Below, piece by piece: positions 25,901 through 37,876 of a DNA stretch of 64,000 nucleotides. The DNA is from Rhododendron vialii (taxonomy: Eukaryota; Streptophyta; Magnoliopsida; Ericales; Ericaceae). A model generated the notes under the pieces. The model worked only from the letters and a program-made list of their open reading frames with translations. It ran no database searches and was not told the origin of the DNA. The position numbers were made by a program, and so were the translations under genes. Numbering within the stretch: position 1 is the stretch's first letter; every line of letters begins with the position of its first letter. The DNA is taken from assembly GCF_030253575.1 (NCBI RefSeq), contig NC_080557.1, positions 1,143,501 through 1,207,500 of the forward strand, in the 5' to 3' direction.

Positions 25901-26699
25901 AGCAGACACGGTGGTTCGTGGGAGTATTAAGCGAGCAATGGAGAGAGGCCGTCTTGTTGACTCACACGGCCGCGAAATCAACCTCGGAAATGTCATTTTC
26001 GTCGTTACGGCAAACGGGTCAATGGATAACCCTGAAAACTTAGATAGTAGTAATGTGCTTGATGAAAAGAAGCTTGCATCTGTAGCAAGTGGTGATTGGC
26101 AGTTAAGATTGTCAGTTAAAGAAAAGGGTGCCAAGCGACGAGCCGATTGGTTACAAAATGAAGATAGGGCTACAAAGCCGAGGAAGGAAATGGGTTCGGG
26201 TCTATCGTTAGATCTCAATCTTGCCGCGGATTATGAGGACTATAAAACCGACGGATCACTCAATTCGAGCGATCTCAGCGTTGAACACGAAGCCGAACAA
26301 GGTCTTGAGAACAGGCTATTTTCAATAGCCTCAGTGCCTTACGAGCTGATCAATTCGGTTAACGATGCTATAATCTTCAAAAACGTCGAGATTGCCCCCA
26401 TTCGACGTGAGATTAAAACCGCAATTTTGGAGAAGTTTTCTGTTGTAGTGGACGACAAGACCTCGATAGAATTAGAAGATGAAGCTCTTGAGAAGATCCT
26501 CGGAGGGTTGTGGCTCGGGCGAACCGGATTGGAAGAGTGGATTGACAAAGTCTTGGTTCCGAGCTTCCGACAGCTCAAGGCACAGTTACTGTCAGACGAG
26601 ATCGTGGTCGTTCGGCTCGAATCCGACGGAGGTTCCGGTAGCCGGAGCACAGGAGAGTGGTTGCCAAGTAAAATCACAGTGAAAGGGGGTGGTGTGTGA
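22970..26699 (+). CDS. SMAX1: SMAX1/SMXL2-type ClpB-like repressor (D53 family)
   Basis: Three exons, 22970-24084, 24720-25020 and 25113-26699, join in phase to give 1000 aa, close to Arabidopsis SMAX1 (about 990). The N-terminus MRAGLSTIQQTLTPEA and the double Clp-N region (residues about 8-170) are diagnostic of the SMAX1 clade. A degenerate Walker A, GPDRLGKKK, starts at residue 667; the RGKT degron is at 708-711, inside FRGKTAIDRI; LEDIDQAD follows; an EAR motif LDLNL is at 838-842. Family knowledge: SMAX1 represses transcription with TOPLESS partners in the nucleus and is degraded through KAI2-MAX2 after karrikin or KAI2-ligand perception, affecting germination and seedling growth. Whether it is SMAX1 or SMXL2 cannot be settled here; the CNGC17 neighbour matches the SMXL2 locus in Arabidopsis. 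Exon 1 starts GC-rich, then shifts to AT-rich. Confidence 0.93.
24384..24520 (-). mobile_element. Antisense SINE in SMXL intron 1
   Basis: On the minus strand it contains GATTCGACTCTCGCAG (B-box-like) and ends TGACTAAGACACCCGGAAAAAA. This tail matches the GACACCC-plus-A ends at 2745 and 62905. It lies wholly within intron 1 (24085-24719). Confidence 0.65.
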
Positions 26700-27476
26700 G
26701 CAGAGGGAGGGGAGGCTTGCGCGATTTGCTGATTTCTCTTGGGTATAGTTGTAAATATGGATAAGTTGATGGTGAGAGCCAAAAACCCAAACAGTTAGGA
26801 AAATGGGTAAAGAAAGAAAAAAAAATACAGTTAGAGAGAGAGGGAGATAATGATAGATTACTGGAATGCGACAGTTCTCGTCTTTTTCTTTTTAGTATTT
26901 GTTAATTTCTTGGCATCCTTTTTTTCTTTTCTTTTTTTCTTTTTTATTCTTATTATAGTAGTAGCCATTTTGTCGTACACAATTATTAAATTACATGGAC
27001 AATGATTAATAAATAATATGAGGCATTCCTCGTTATGCAAATTTTCTTCTTAGCTCATTGTTCCTATTATTTTATTTTTTTGGTCCCGTCACATGGCAAG
27101 TATTATTTATCCAAATTTTTGCTTCACATGAATTAAGATGGGACTAAACCGATTTGGGGTCGGTGCATGCGGAGCTATGCTCCGACTTTAATTTACCTCC
27201 CCGCAAGTGGTTGGGTTGGGAGGATTGGACTCGGATTAATCGAAGTTTGAATGAGTTGACCGAGACCTTGAGTTATAAAAAAAGAGAAAGAACAACTCAA
27301 ATTTTCACTTGGAACTCATTAAGTGTGGCTTAAAGTTTATTTGCAAGCATAAAAGCTACTCCTGCAAATGATTTGCGGCAGGATGGCAAAGCTATTAACC
27401 TTTTCTATATGTTAAAATGTTATTATTAGTAAACAATATCGCCTTTCAAAAAAATTACTATTAGTAAACAATATCA
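26700..27476. other. 3' flank of SMXL gene
   Basis: The presumed 3' UTR follows the stop. It is AT-rich with T-tracts and has no coding potential. No clear poly(A) signal was assigned. Confidence 0.5.
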
Positions 27477-27870
27477 GGGTGTGTTTCGTTAATCAAAATA
27501 ATTACTCTCTCCGTTCTAAAATGAGTGACCTTTTTGCGAAAGCGTGTCATTTTCAATTGCTTATATATTTCAATATGAATGTTTAAAAATATGTAATATG
27601 GATCTTGTTTAATAGATTTTAATTAGTTATATTAAATGAAGTTTTCAAAATCACATAAAACTTCATAAAAGAAGGATATAAGCATTTTAAAATGACACGG
27701 AATCCAAAAAGGTCACTGATTTTTGAACGGATGAAGTATTTTTTTTTAAATAAGTACTTAGTTTTTGAATTAAAGGTGATGTATCGTGAGAGAATGACCT
27801 ATCTCGAGGTTATTCTCGAAAAACAGAAAATGAATACTTAATAAATAAGAACTTTAGCGGAAAAATGGCC
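27477..27870 (+). mobile_element. MITE, GTTTYGCTAA-type, split by a Stowaway
   Basis: The left part GTGTGTTTCGTTAATCAAAA and the right part, containing TAAGTACTTAGTTTTTGAAT, GTGATGTATCGTGAGAGAATG and AACTTTAGCGGAAAAATGG, align with the intact copy at 12697-12825 once 27505-27736 is removed. Confidence 0.7.
27505..27736. mobile_element. Stowaway-type MITE nested in another MITE
   Basis: Ends CTCTCTCCGTTCTAAAATGA and CAGTGATTTTTGAACGGATGAAG-type inverted repeats, flanked by TA at 27503-27504 and 27737-27738. The interior GCTTATATATTTCAATATGAA matches the Stowaway copies at 15570 and 31253. Confidence 0.8.
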
Positions 27871-29352
27871 TAATTTGTCTTTAATGGTGACACTAAATGA
27901 CAAAATTAGCAAAGACTACAAAATGAGCCTTATCTTAAACGAAAGTTGGCATACAAGTTGTCAAGTTGACGTTGTTTTTTGACCAGACTTTTGGTACACC
28001 ACTGAAGGAGAATTTTGTGGAAGTAGAAGTCTAATTTGACTTTGGCCCTTTAATAGAAGTATAGAACCTTCTTTTACATTTCGGGTTGTCTAGGACAGTT
28101 TACACTCATTTTGACTTATTTTTTGGACCATCCTAAACTTTATATTAACCAGCCCTTCAAGAGCGGATAGCATCTAAGTATAGTAAGTTTCAAACGGAAG
28201 CTTTATATGAATTGACCCTTAACCCTTAAGTCTCAAGCATGACTATGAGGTCAACCCGCGAAGTTAGGGAAGTATAGAACTAAGAAAGTCCTACCTAACT
28301 TTTGAATGATGGCATGAAAATTTAGTCAGAGTTCAACCCCTATTACGGGCGAAGTCTTTGTAAGTGTCACCGCTTGAGTTTTTCTCCTAAATTCTCTATT
28401 TTCGGAGTGGAAAGACTATGTTTCATTGGACCAAAAATGAGTCAGTCAAACAAAAATGGGATTAATGAAAATGCGCGTAAATTGACCTTGTCTGACAGTT
28501 AGATCAAGAAATTAAATCAAGTTGAGGTTGAGCTCGGATTATTTTTCTAGCAAAACCTCTTTTAATTGGAAAGAAATTAAGTTTCATAGGAGTGCTATGA
28601 ATGCTGGTGAAGCTTTGGTGAATTGAACAAACATCACATGGTCAAGAAATAACTCTAGTCCTCTCCCCCGGCTATGGTTAATTGTGTGGTGGTCGAGACT
28701 CTCGTCCTCACGAGAGATGTTTTCCCACCGCCCCGTCATTTTTGGACCTTTGGTGACGCAAATCTAGTTTTCAGAGCTAGGGTCTTTGGCTCTCAAATCC
28801 GATCAGTCTTGGCGACGAGTCCATGGGTTCTTCTGCAGAAGCAGTGGTGGCGTCTAGCAGTAGTGACTGTGGTGGGACGAAAGAACGTTGAGCTCTAGTT
28901 GCTGATGTGAATCCTCCATCTTCCTCCAGCACCATCCACTCGTGGATGGACATAAAATCCGGAGAATGGGGGCCGCATCCTGTGCGGTGTAATCTCAACC
29001 GCATTCCTGCTTTGCTGCCGCAATACTTGAAACTTTCTGCCCTTATAATCAAAGGTTGAATTGCAACTTGCATCACAAAACTATTGCCCTGTTTCTATTT
29101 TAGCTCTTACACTTTCAGGCTTTCCAATTTGGTCCATACCATTGCCCAATTTCTATCCTGTTCCGTTAAAATTTTTATTTCTTAAAAATTTATTTTTTAT
29201 TTTACGAGACAAGTCATTCTCTCACCTCATTTTTTTTTGGAAAAACCTACCTATTCACGCCTTCCTATTAAATATCACGCGTAGATGAAGACGAATAAAG
29301 TATTAGAGAATTAGGCAACGACCCACGTGAAATGAAATATTGTGGGTGATGT

Positions 29353-29392
<40 letters not shown>
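29353..29392. repeat. (CT)n microsatellite
   Basis: About 19 CT units, the longest dinucleotide tract in the window. Confidence 0.9.
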
Positions 29393-29395
<3 letters not shown>

Positions 29396-30835
29396 CAACA
29401 CCACACCCACAGTCAAACAAACAAACAGCCGACCTCATTTATTATCTATTCTACCATTGGCTCTCTTCAAGGGCCACTAAATAACCAACTAACTTCAACA
29501 TCTCATAAAATATACATACATGCATAGGTAGAATATAGATATATCTAAATGCATGCAATTGAATCTTCCCAAAACTCTGACGGGATTGGCCAAGTAGGCT
29601 AGAGAAAGCAAAAATATGTGTCTGTCTTCCACGAGGTCCCACGTTTGAATTCCACAGCGAAACCAAACCGTCCAAACCTTGAGACCATTTGAGGGTTTGC
29701 TCAGCTTCGCTAACTTCAGGAATCCAGAATTAACTTACGGACATTTTGAATGACAAAATGGGCATTTTTCATCTTTAATTTCCGTGTCTTAATTGAATCT
29801 GAACAACATGACAAATGTGTTGCAATCGTGGCAAGAACCCACTTGGCCTTCGTGGTCCCTGTTGATCCTTCCACCATCCATATTTGTTCCCATTTATTTA
29901 GTTATCTGTTTTTTCTCGATCCTTCGGAAATTTCACCATTTACTATTATACTGTATTAAGATGGGGATAGGACCTGCATAATCTTTTAATGGGATTCTTT
30001 TGTTTTCTCAATTTTCATTCTGTAAGTTGTTTGCAATTTGCTTTTAAAAGGGTATCGATTTCAAGCTTGCGTTCACGCTCAAACACATACGTGGCTTAGG
30101 ATAAGACCATGCATGTTTTTTTTGTAATATATACTATATAGTAATCCGCATGCGCTCACGCTCGCAGTCACACACGGGGGTACTTAATAAGTTTCAAAGA
30201 CGATTTCCGAGCTTGCGTTTTAAGTTTCACACTATGCAGACGTGCTCACAAACGCATACGTGGCTTAGACCCGTTCCACTTTTTTTTTTAAACATTCTTT
30301 TTCAAAAAAAAGGTAATTTCAAGCTCAAATATAATGAAAATAAAAAATATTTTTTTAATTTTTTTTGCATCGTTTAAAAAATCTCAATAAGATTTGTCAA
30401 ACAAGATCCATATTGATAGGAAAATTATTTACGTAAACACGTGATTTTTGAGCTTGAAATTACCTTCATTTTCTAAAACTTCATTTTCGGAGAGAGTGGA
30501 ACACCACCTTAAGATAAGATCATTTTTCGTAATGCCATATGATATAATTCGCTTGCGCTCACACACGCGGTCACTTTAAGGCCTTAAATTCCAATGTATA
30601 TATATGGCCAAGTATGAGTAAATGTAAGAGAAATGATTTTGTCATTCCTTCTTTTTGTTAACGTCATTCTCCTGCAAATGTATTTTTACACTAAAAATAC
30701 ACTTACAGGAGAGTAAGATTAAAAAAAAAAGAGCGACAAAATACGGAGCTAAATGTAAATACAATTATAAAAACTATGCTTAGATCACAAGTAAAGCTCC
30801 ACTTCCTTTTGTCCTGATCCAGAAAAAGGTTGAGG

Positions 30836-30863
30836 GGAGAGAGAGAGAGAGAGAGAGAGAGAA
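30836..30863. repeat. (GA)n microsatellite
   Basis: About 13 GA units. Confidence 0.85.
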
Positions 30864-31252
30864 GGTGGCGTTTTCCCACTCCCAACTAACCCCACAAACA
30901 AACAAACACCTTTACACCTTTATACTTGCTTTGTCCTTTGCCTACGTCAAATCCACCTTTTTGCAATCAAGACAAAAACTCCCACTTCCCCAACCAATCT
31001 CTATCCATTCTTCAGATTAGATTCTTCAGATTAGTTAAGTTTTACTTTACAATTCAAGCCTTTTTGCATTTTTTATTGCCAAAGAGCCCCGAAGTATTTT
31101 AATTAATTACTGGATGCCCGAGTCAATTTGTAATGTTTGGCCTGATTTCGGAACCTTGAAATTACCGTATGCTCATCGTTGCTAATTTTGGGACTTGAAT
31201 GTTTGGATACTATGAGATTCGAACTTACGATCTCATGAAAAATAAATATTTA

Positions 31253-31489
31253 CTATTTCATTCGTTCCAAATTGGATGTCAATTTTTGATATTCGTGCCA
31301 ATTTCAATTCTTTATATCTTTCAATATGGATTTCAAAAAATATGCAATATGGATCTTATTTGATAGTTCTCAATTAGTTCTATTACACAAAGTTTTCAAA
31401 CTCATAAAAAATATTATACATTAAAAGATATAAGCAGCCAAAAATGACACGAGTTTCAAAAATTGTCATTCATTTTGGAACGGAGGGAG
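31253..31489. mobile_element. Stowaway-type MITE
   Basis: The left end is CTATTTCATTCGTTCCAAAT and the right end ATTTTGGAACGGAGGGAG, with flanking TA on both sides. The internal CAATATGGATTTCAAAAAATA block matches sister copies. Confidence 0.8.
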
Positions 31490-32281
31490 TATTTACTTTC
31501 TTATGTCCATTTGGCCAAATCTCTATGGATTATCTCGAACTGCTTTTGAAACTATTTACAAATATGTGTATTTTAGAGAAAACTTCTACTCCATTAACTA
31601 GAGTATTTTGTATTATATGGAGATTATTACTAAAGAGGATCTAGATTTTTTTCTTTATTCAACTTTTAGTGGATGTGAGAAAAAAAAAATATTGGTGACA
31701 GAGGTATCGTTAAAGGTATGCTACAAATTTTATTCCACAACTTTTTAATTTTTTTTATCAGGTTTATCATTGTAATAGGTGTGCATCTTGCATGGACTCA
31801 CAATTGTTATGTATATATATATATATATCAAATAATTTTTCGGTACACGTTTTCATTCTTGTAAAAACACTTTTCAACTTAACCTCGAGGGATTTGATTA
31901 AGTAAGCATGAAAAAACAATAACTGTTTGTCCTAGACAAGATTGACCAGTCGCATTTCATGGAGGTCAAATATCCCAAACTTTAAGACAACTGGAGGATT
32001 TATGCGCACGGCCATTATCTTCGGACCCCAAAATCAATCGCGCTAACTAACCTAGACATGATCCGGTTATAAAAGAAAAAAAACATTTAAGTTAAAAAGC
32101 AATAATTGACCTAGACATTATTTTCAACTTTTGCTTTGAACGTACACAAGTCATCCATGGGGTACTCATTTAAGTTAAAAAGCAATCATTTATGTCCACC
32201 AGCATGCTTTTTTGGACTCATAATAGTAGGTTCCTACCGTCCCATTAATGAAACTCCAATAGATGGATACGTGCGACTCTA

Positions 32282-32482
32282 GGTTGGTGTTGTGCAGAGA
32301 GGTTCATTACACCATGTTGTACACTTTCGAACCAACGGATCATGCATCTGATAGCTCGAATCTTATCTCGACAATCAACAATCGAGAGTCGTTCATTGCT
32401 GAGATGAGATCCGAGCTGTGGAATGCATGATCCGACGGTTCGAAGGTGCTACGCATGGTGCTGCGCGCACCACCATTCCCCA
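32282..32482. mobile_element. Palindromic MITE, copy 3
   Basis: Outer ends GGTTGGTGTTGTG and GCGCACCACCATTCCCCAA. The arms contain GAACCAACGGATCATGCAT against ATGCATGATCCGACGGTTCG, a near-perfect inverted pair. Shares GAGATGAGATCCGA with copy 1. Confidence 0.75.
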
Positions 32483-32759
32483 ATACGGATATGTGCTGAT
32501 ACTTTTGAAAAATAGGCATTCTTTGACCCGTAATTTATTTCTTCGGTGCATCTGCAATAATTCAACTTGTCAAAAAAAAAAAAATCTGCAATAATTCAAC
32601 AATTATTTACTTTCGGATTATTAAGCACTACTAAAATACTTCACCATACATATCTTTATTTTAATTGTACGAACAGTAGTATTTTCTTTTTGGATACTTT
32701 TCTTCCAAAATATGCCGCTATACATACGTAGGTTGGAACACGGGAGAGTTAAAAAGAAA

Positions 32760-32850
32760 CACTACAACAAAAATGACGTTAGGTGAAGCAACGATTTCGT
32801 CGCTAAAGTATCAGATTTCGTCGACGTACAAGAGTATTAGCAGGAAATAT
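32760..32850 (+). mobile_element. CACTA-type transposon terminus
   Basis: CACTACAACAAAAATGACG matches the usual CACTA (En/Spm) terminal sequence. It is followed by short subterminal repeats containing TTTCGTCG. The opposite terminus was not found downstream, so this looks truncated or has an unrecognised partner. Confidence 0.55.
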
Positions 32851-33814
32851 TTTGTTAATCCTATCGTGTCTAATAGCACTTTGGATTTTTTTTTTTGTTT
32901 GTTTGCAACTCGAAACAAATTGAGTAATCTAACCCATTAGTGCCTGTCTTTGAGGGGGAAAAGGGAAGAGGAATATGCAATAAAAAATTAAAAAAAGAAG
33001 TCAAAAGAAAAAACCAAAACCATGTTAAAGTGTCGGGTTGGCCATTCAAAATGTACATTTCTAGAAGGGCTTTTTGAATCAACTTTCTGGAAGGGGTGAG
33101 ACCAACCAATTTGGGCGGCTCAGTAAAGTGGGCTAGCTGTGAATTTGGACGGTCCGGTGACGTGACTCGGACTACCACGCTACCCTACATATAGGGACAA
33201 AATCAGAAATTTTCTAAGTATTATAGTAGTATAATACTAATACGGAGTAGCATTTTTTAAAAATGTTACGGTGGCGACCGCCGCCACTTGTTCCTCGTTA
33301 GCTCCATCGATCCTTGTTCCTTATATCGGTCTTTTAGAATATGCTTTCGACACAAACGTATTTGCAAGAGTAGTACGCATCAAGTGATTGAAATTATACA
33401 TCGATCGAGATATATTTCTGTTCTTATTTGTCTTCGAAACGCTAGGTCTTTTTTAATTCAACCCCTCAATTCCACTTCTCAATTATTTCCCCAACGGTTG
33501 GAAAAAGATGTCTAAAACTCACCTTTTCTTGTGAAAATTCCATGCTTTGCATGAATGCCTTTCTTTCCTGAAAACTACAAACCAAGCAAAGATGACCATT
33601 CCTTTCAATTGGACCATATATTCCTTATCGACTACTCAACTAATTAATCAAAGCAAATTATACATGATCATGACAATCACCATTAATTTTACTACTACGT
33701 ACTCTCTTAATCACTACAAATCTCAATCTCAATCCTCTCTTTACTATCAAAATTCCCTACCACCTAACACTCTCATACATAGAGATCAAAATATGCTTTG
33801 TATCGTTTAGGTTT

Positions 33815-33980
33815 CAGGTTTAGGTCTTTCGTTTCAAGTTGGGTTCTTGCCAACTTGGCTCTTTTCCCTTCCGGGTCTTGGATGGCCTGCTTGCTTGGTG
33901 CTGGTTCATCCTTGATCCCTTTAATCTTTGTGTTATTCATTCGAAGATTAATAAAATCTTTTTTTGTTAGAAAAAAGAGA
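33815..33980 (+). mobile_element. LINE 3'-end-like fragment
   Basis: GGTGCTGGTTCATCCTTGAT, a CTTTAATCTTTG block and AATAAAATC followed by a T-tract resemble the ends of plant L1 elements, where the reverse-transcriptase frame finishes shortly before AATAAAATYTT. The coding part is absent. Confidence 0.4.
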
Positions 33981-36372
33981 TCAAAACATGCATCCAGTAA
34001 TGATCCAGAAGCCTTTTAACCTAATTCGGTTACGCTTGCTTTTGTTTTGGTCTGAAATGCAGAAGATTCAAAGTCCCACAATTTTTCTTCACTTTTCTGT
34101 AAAGTTTACTCTGTAATTGAGGGCCCACTTAGTTACCTAAACCTCTTGAAAAGAAGAGGATTGTCCTCCAAGGAATATTGTATTTATCAACTTTATCACC
34201 TTCAAAAAGTAGAGGATGTCATATGATTGTTTTCTTCTTTCTAAGTTTTCCAATAGAAAGTTAATTTAAAAAAAAAAAGGGTCTTTCTATTAATAGCCAT
34301 ACTAAAAAAATTAAAAGACACTTTTTCAATATACTTTTACATATTTTTATATATTTTGCACATTTTTGAATGCACTTTTTGAACCTCAATGACAGTTCAT
34401 TGGGCTGTTTATAAATTTATCTTTAAAAATGTGAGGATGTGGGATCTGTATCTCCTTGATATCATAATGATTACCCCATTTTATATTTCTTGGATGCTTT
34501 ATATTGGAGACCACTAATAGTGATATAAAATATTATGTCTAGAGATATTTAATTAAAAAAATACATATAATGGAACGTAAGAGCTTTATTTAAAAAAAGT
34601 CATAGTGTAGTAGATGACAAACCACAACATGCCCTTTTTCCTTGCTCATCTTTTTTGGGATTTGCAGGCTTTTTTACGCCATGCTCACCTGTTCCCTCCC
34701 ACAATTTGAATTTTATTGAAATAAATAATTCAATCAACTTTTCTCTCAAGGTCTCACCTCCTCCATTCAATAATGTAGGTGGAGCAAGCAATTTGGGCAG
34801 CTCTATAATTATTTTAGTTGGCATTAATATTGAAAGCTTAATTAAAGTGTCCTTTTGACCTATTAGGGTGGTAGATTGATTTGGGTCATGTCAATATTAA
34901 AGTCATAATTATAAGATACTCTAGACATATCCAATATTGTGTCTGAAAATTTAAAGTCAAATTTTATTTTGGTCTCTTACATTATATTGAGAGGAATAAG
35001 TTTTGCATATTTCTAGGCGTATTAATCGGTAAATGTTTATTTTTCCTACTTTAATTTCATTCTTGGATCAAGGGTTGGCGTTTGAAAATATGATGGAGTA
35101 CATAAACCTTTGCTAAGCTTTCATATTTATGATCGATGTCTATTGTCTCATACTTAAGGCATCCATTTTCTTTGCTGAAATAGAAACAAAAAATAAAAGG
35201 GAACAAAACAAACTAAGGTCTCTCGTAGGAAACTCCGGCCAAATCAGTCGCAAGGAGATCCTTCACATCATCCGGAGGAATAGCATCCTCAATCCATTGA
35301 GAATGCTCTTGTGGACTTAGGCCCCGTTTGATAACTTGATTCCGCAATGGGATTGGACTAATAGTCCCTTTGGATTATTAATTCTTTGTTTGGTAACACA
35401 AATGCCTCCGGATTGTGAACCCCATGGGATGAGAAGGCCGGACTATAAGGGGTGTTGCTAATACCCTCGTGGAGATGGTATCGGTAATCCAATCCCCTCC
35501 CCTCCGTCCTTGCTCCTCTGTCACTCCTCTTTATTTCGGACTCCTCTAGAGCATAAACTTGATTATGAGAGCCCTAAAGACAAAAATTAACTATGATTTT
35601 TTAGAATAATATGATCCGAAAAATAAGATCTTCATACCGGTTCAAACGGATTGAAAATTGGAGCACTTAATTTTTTTGAGATTGTTATCAATCCAATCCT
35701 ATCCTATCTAATGTGAAACAAATATGATATTAATAATTTCATCATCTATTTCATTCCAAACAAATATACTCATTACCAATCATTTCTCATTACCAATTTC
35801 AATTATAATTCCATCTCCTTATAAATTCTATCAATCTATCACTGTTATCAAACTAGATCAGGAGATCCAATTCCTATTATCGGTACTTCTCTCGCTTTAT
35901 CGTAAGGTACTCTAATAAAACTAGTGGTGTTCGTACAAATTGTCCAATTTTATTCTTTTGTAAAGGTGGAAATATACTTTATTTTAATCACACATTACAT
36001 ATAATATACAGGCAGAGATCTCCACCAAATCCGATTGCGGTTTCATCATCATAAAAGAACAGAAAATTTTCATGGTGTTGGGTTGGGCTTGTAGGAAAGG
36101 AGACAGGAAATAAAAGGGCAGTAATGCACTAGTCCCAAAGATATCCATTATCCAGTCCAGCAATGCAAGGGTTGCCAGAAAAGTTTTCTGGAAAAAGAGA
36201 AATTAATGGTTCAGATTCACTTTGATGTTTGGTTTCATATGACAAAGTAAATCTCAATAATTAATTTCACTTTCGGAGATATTTTCGGGACCATAGAATT
36301 AGTGCAGTCCATTATCCACCGCATGCTAGCTAATCCAATTAATTAAGGAGCAAGTAGATGAGAAAATTTTCA

Positions 36373-36469
36373 ATACAACGATTATTTGTAACGCTCTCTC
36401 ATATGGGGTGGAAACTACACATACATAGAATTATCTCATATGAGAGCGTCTTACAAATAACCGTTGTAT
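36373..36469. repeat. Hairpin, 33-bp arms
   Basis: The left arm 36373-36405 (starting ATACAACGATTATTTGTAA) and the right arm 36437-36469 are reverse complements apart from a few positions. They are separated by a 31-bp loop. It could be a very short MITE or a small-RNA-like fold-back; no expression evidence is available. Confidence 0.8.
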
Positions 36470-37699
36470 CCAAAAAAAAATTCAGCATGAACATGAAAGA
36501 GGAGAAAAACACAAATCATATGAGTATTTTGTGTCGGGAAAATTTACAAAGTAATCGGCAAATACAGGGAACAATTTCATTTTGTACAAACTGAAAGATA
36601 CATATTACATGTAAGAAACGTATATAAACCGTAAACGAAATTACGTACGATAGAAAACCGATACAGAAATGCGAATCGAAACCTGTGTTACACACAATAT
36701 CCTTAAAATAGATTCACTGTCTAGCGAAGATTGTTGAGGTTGAACCGGTGTCTTGTCTCCTAGGATTTATTCGTCTCGGACCACTACTCACGGAACATTG
36801 TCATGAGTATCCTTGGCGATTCGGCATCTGCCACTCTCTCTCACACGAATGGTATGGAACTCGGAATTTGAGTGTTGATCAATCCAAAAAACGGGAATAC
36901 ATTACTTATACACATCAAGACTGAGTTGTATGGAGGAATCAATATAAGAAACTCCCAAAATAAATTCTGCCATAATTCATGCCATCATGGGGTCTTCAAT
37001 AGCCGCAAAGTAATTAACGTAATGTCCAGATTTGTTGAATCATAAGAGGCCTTTCGGTTGCCTTTGAAGATCCTCCGAATTTCCTCCAAATCCATCCACC
37101 ATAATCTAGAAAGTTTCCAACATTTTGTATGGTCATAAATTAATCACCCATTCGGGAAAAAAAAAAAACACACACATAAAAAGGTCCAAAACATTTCTGT
37201 GCATCGGCTAGATTTACTTGGGTATATATGGACGAGTAAAACATATTTGCGAAATATCAAATCCATCGAACATACAAGTACAGTTTTTATTTTGAGATGC
37301 ATTTGGCGGTAAACGTGATTGAGAATGTATTTGATCCTTGATTTGTTGATGTCCGTTGGGCTCTACCAAGTGAAAGGTGCAGATGAATGGTGCAAATCAA
37401 GACTCGAGATGAAACCCGTTTTGAGTTGACAAGCAACGGTATACCTGGAAGTGACTTGTCAACTTGTTTGCATTGCCACTTGTTGCAAATGACTTGGCCA
37501 GCGATATTTCGGAGAGATTATGCAGTGCCTTTGGTGCATCACGTGGCGGTTCCCCAAGCCTTTTCCCATTGCTCATTGTTATGGGGTTCTCATACTTAGT
37601 CCCGGGTCTTACAAAAGTGTGAGATTTAAAGTGAGGCATTACGTGGCGGTGCCCCAGGGGCATTGAATAACTTTTCGATATTTCGAGGAATAATGAAAT

Positions 37700-37839
37700 T
37701 ACGTGAACGCAAGTGAAGTGGAGTGCAGTTGGCCTCTCTTATATACTTCCATGCACATAGGTAGATTTCGATCCCCGTAAGTCCTATCTCTCTCTCCCAA
37801 GTCTCCTAGGATAGTGTATAGATTATGATTAACGAATGA

Positions 37840-37875
<36 letters not shown>
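37700..37875 (+). mobile_element. Possible SINE
   Basis: TAGATTTCGATCCCCGTAAG resembles a B box, and the segment ends in an A-tract followed by AAAGA repeats. No target duplication was identified. Confidence 0.4.

Positions 37876-37876
<1 letters not shown>

Larger units (their letters stand above)
27871..31252. other. Non-coding spacer with repeat fragments
   Basis: No gene supported. It includes a probable antisense SINE fragment (about 28083-28330), a less AT-rich island of unknown origin at 28665-29050 whose small frames match no family, MITE fragments at 29155-29235 and 30268-30510, and (CT)n/(GA)n tracts at 29353-29392 and 30836-30863. Confidence 0.45.

Noticed and set aside
25604..26218. 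204-codon minus-strand frame opposite SMXL exon 3
   Set aside because: Shadow of the well-supported SMXL reading frame.
28665..29076. Less AT-rich island with a 99-codon minus frame, considered as a gene fragment
   Set aside because: No recognisable domain, no splice structure, and neighbouring sequence is repeat-derived; left as unknown.
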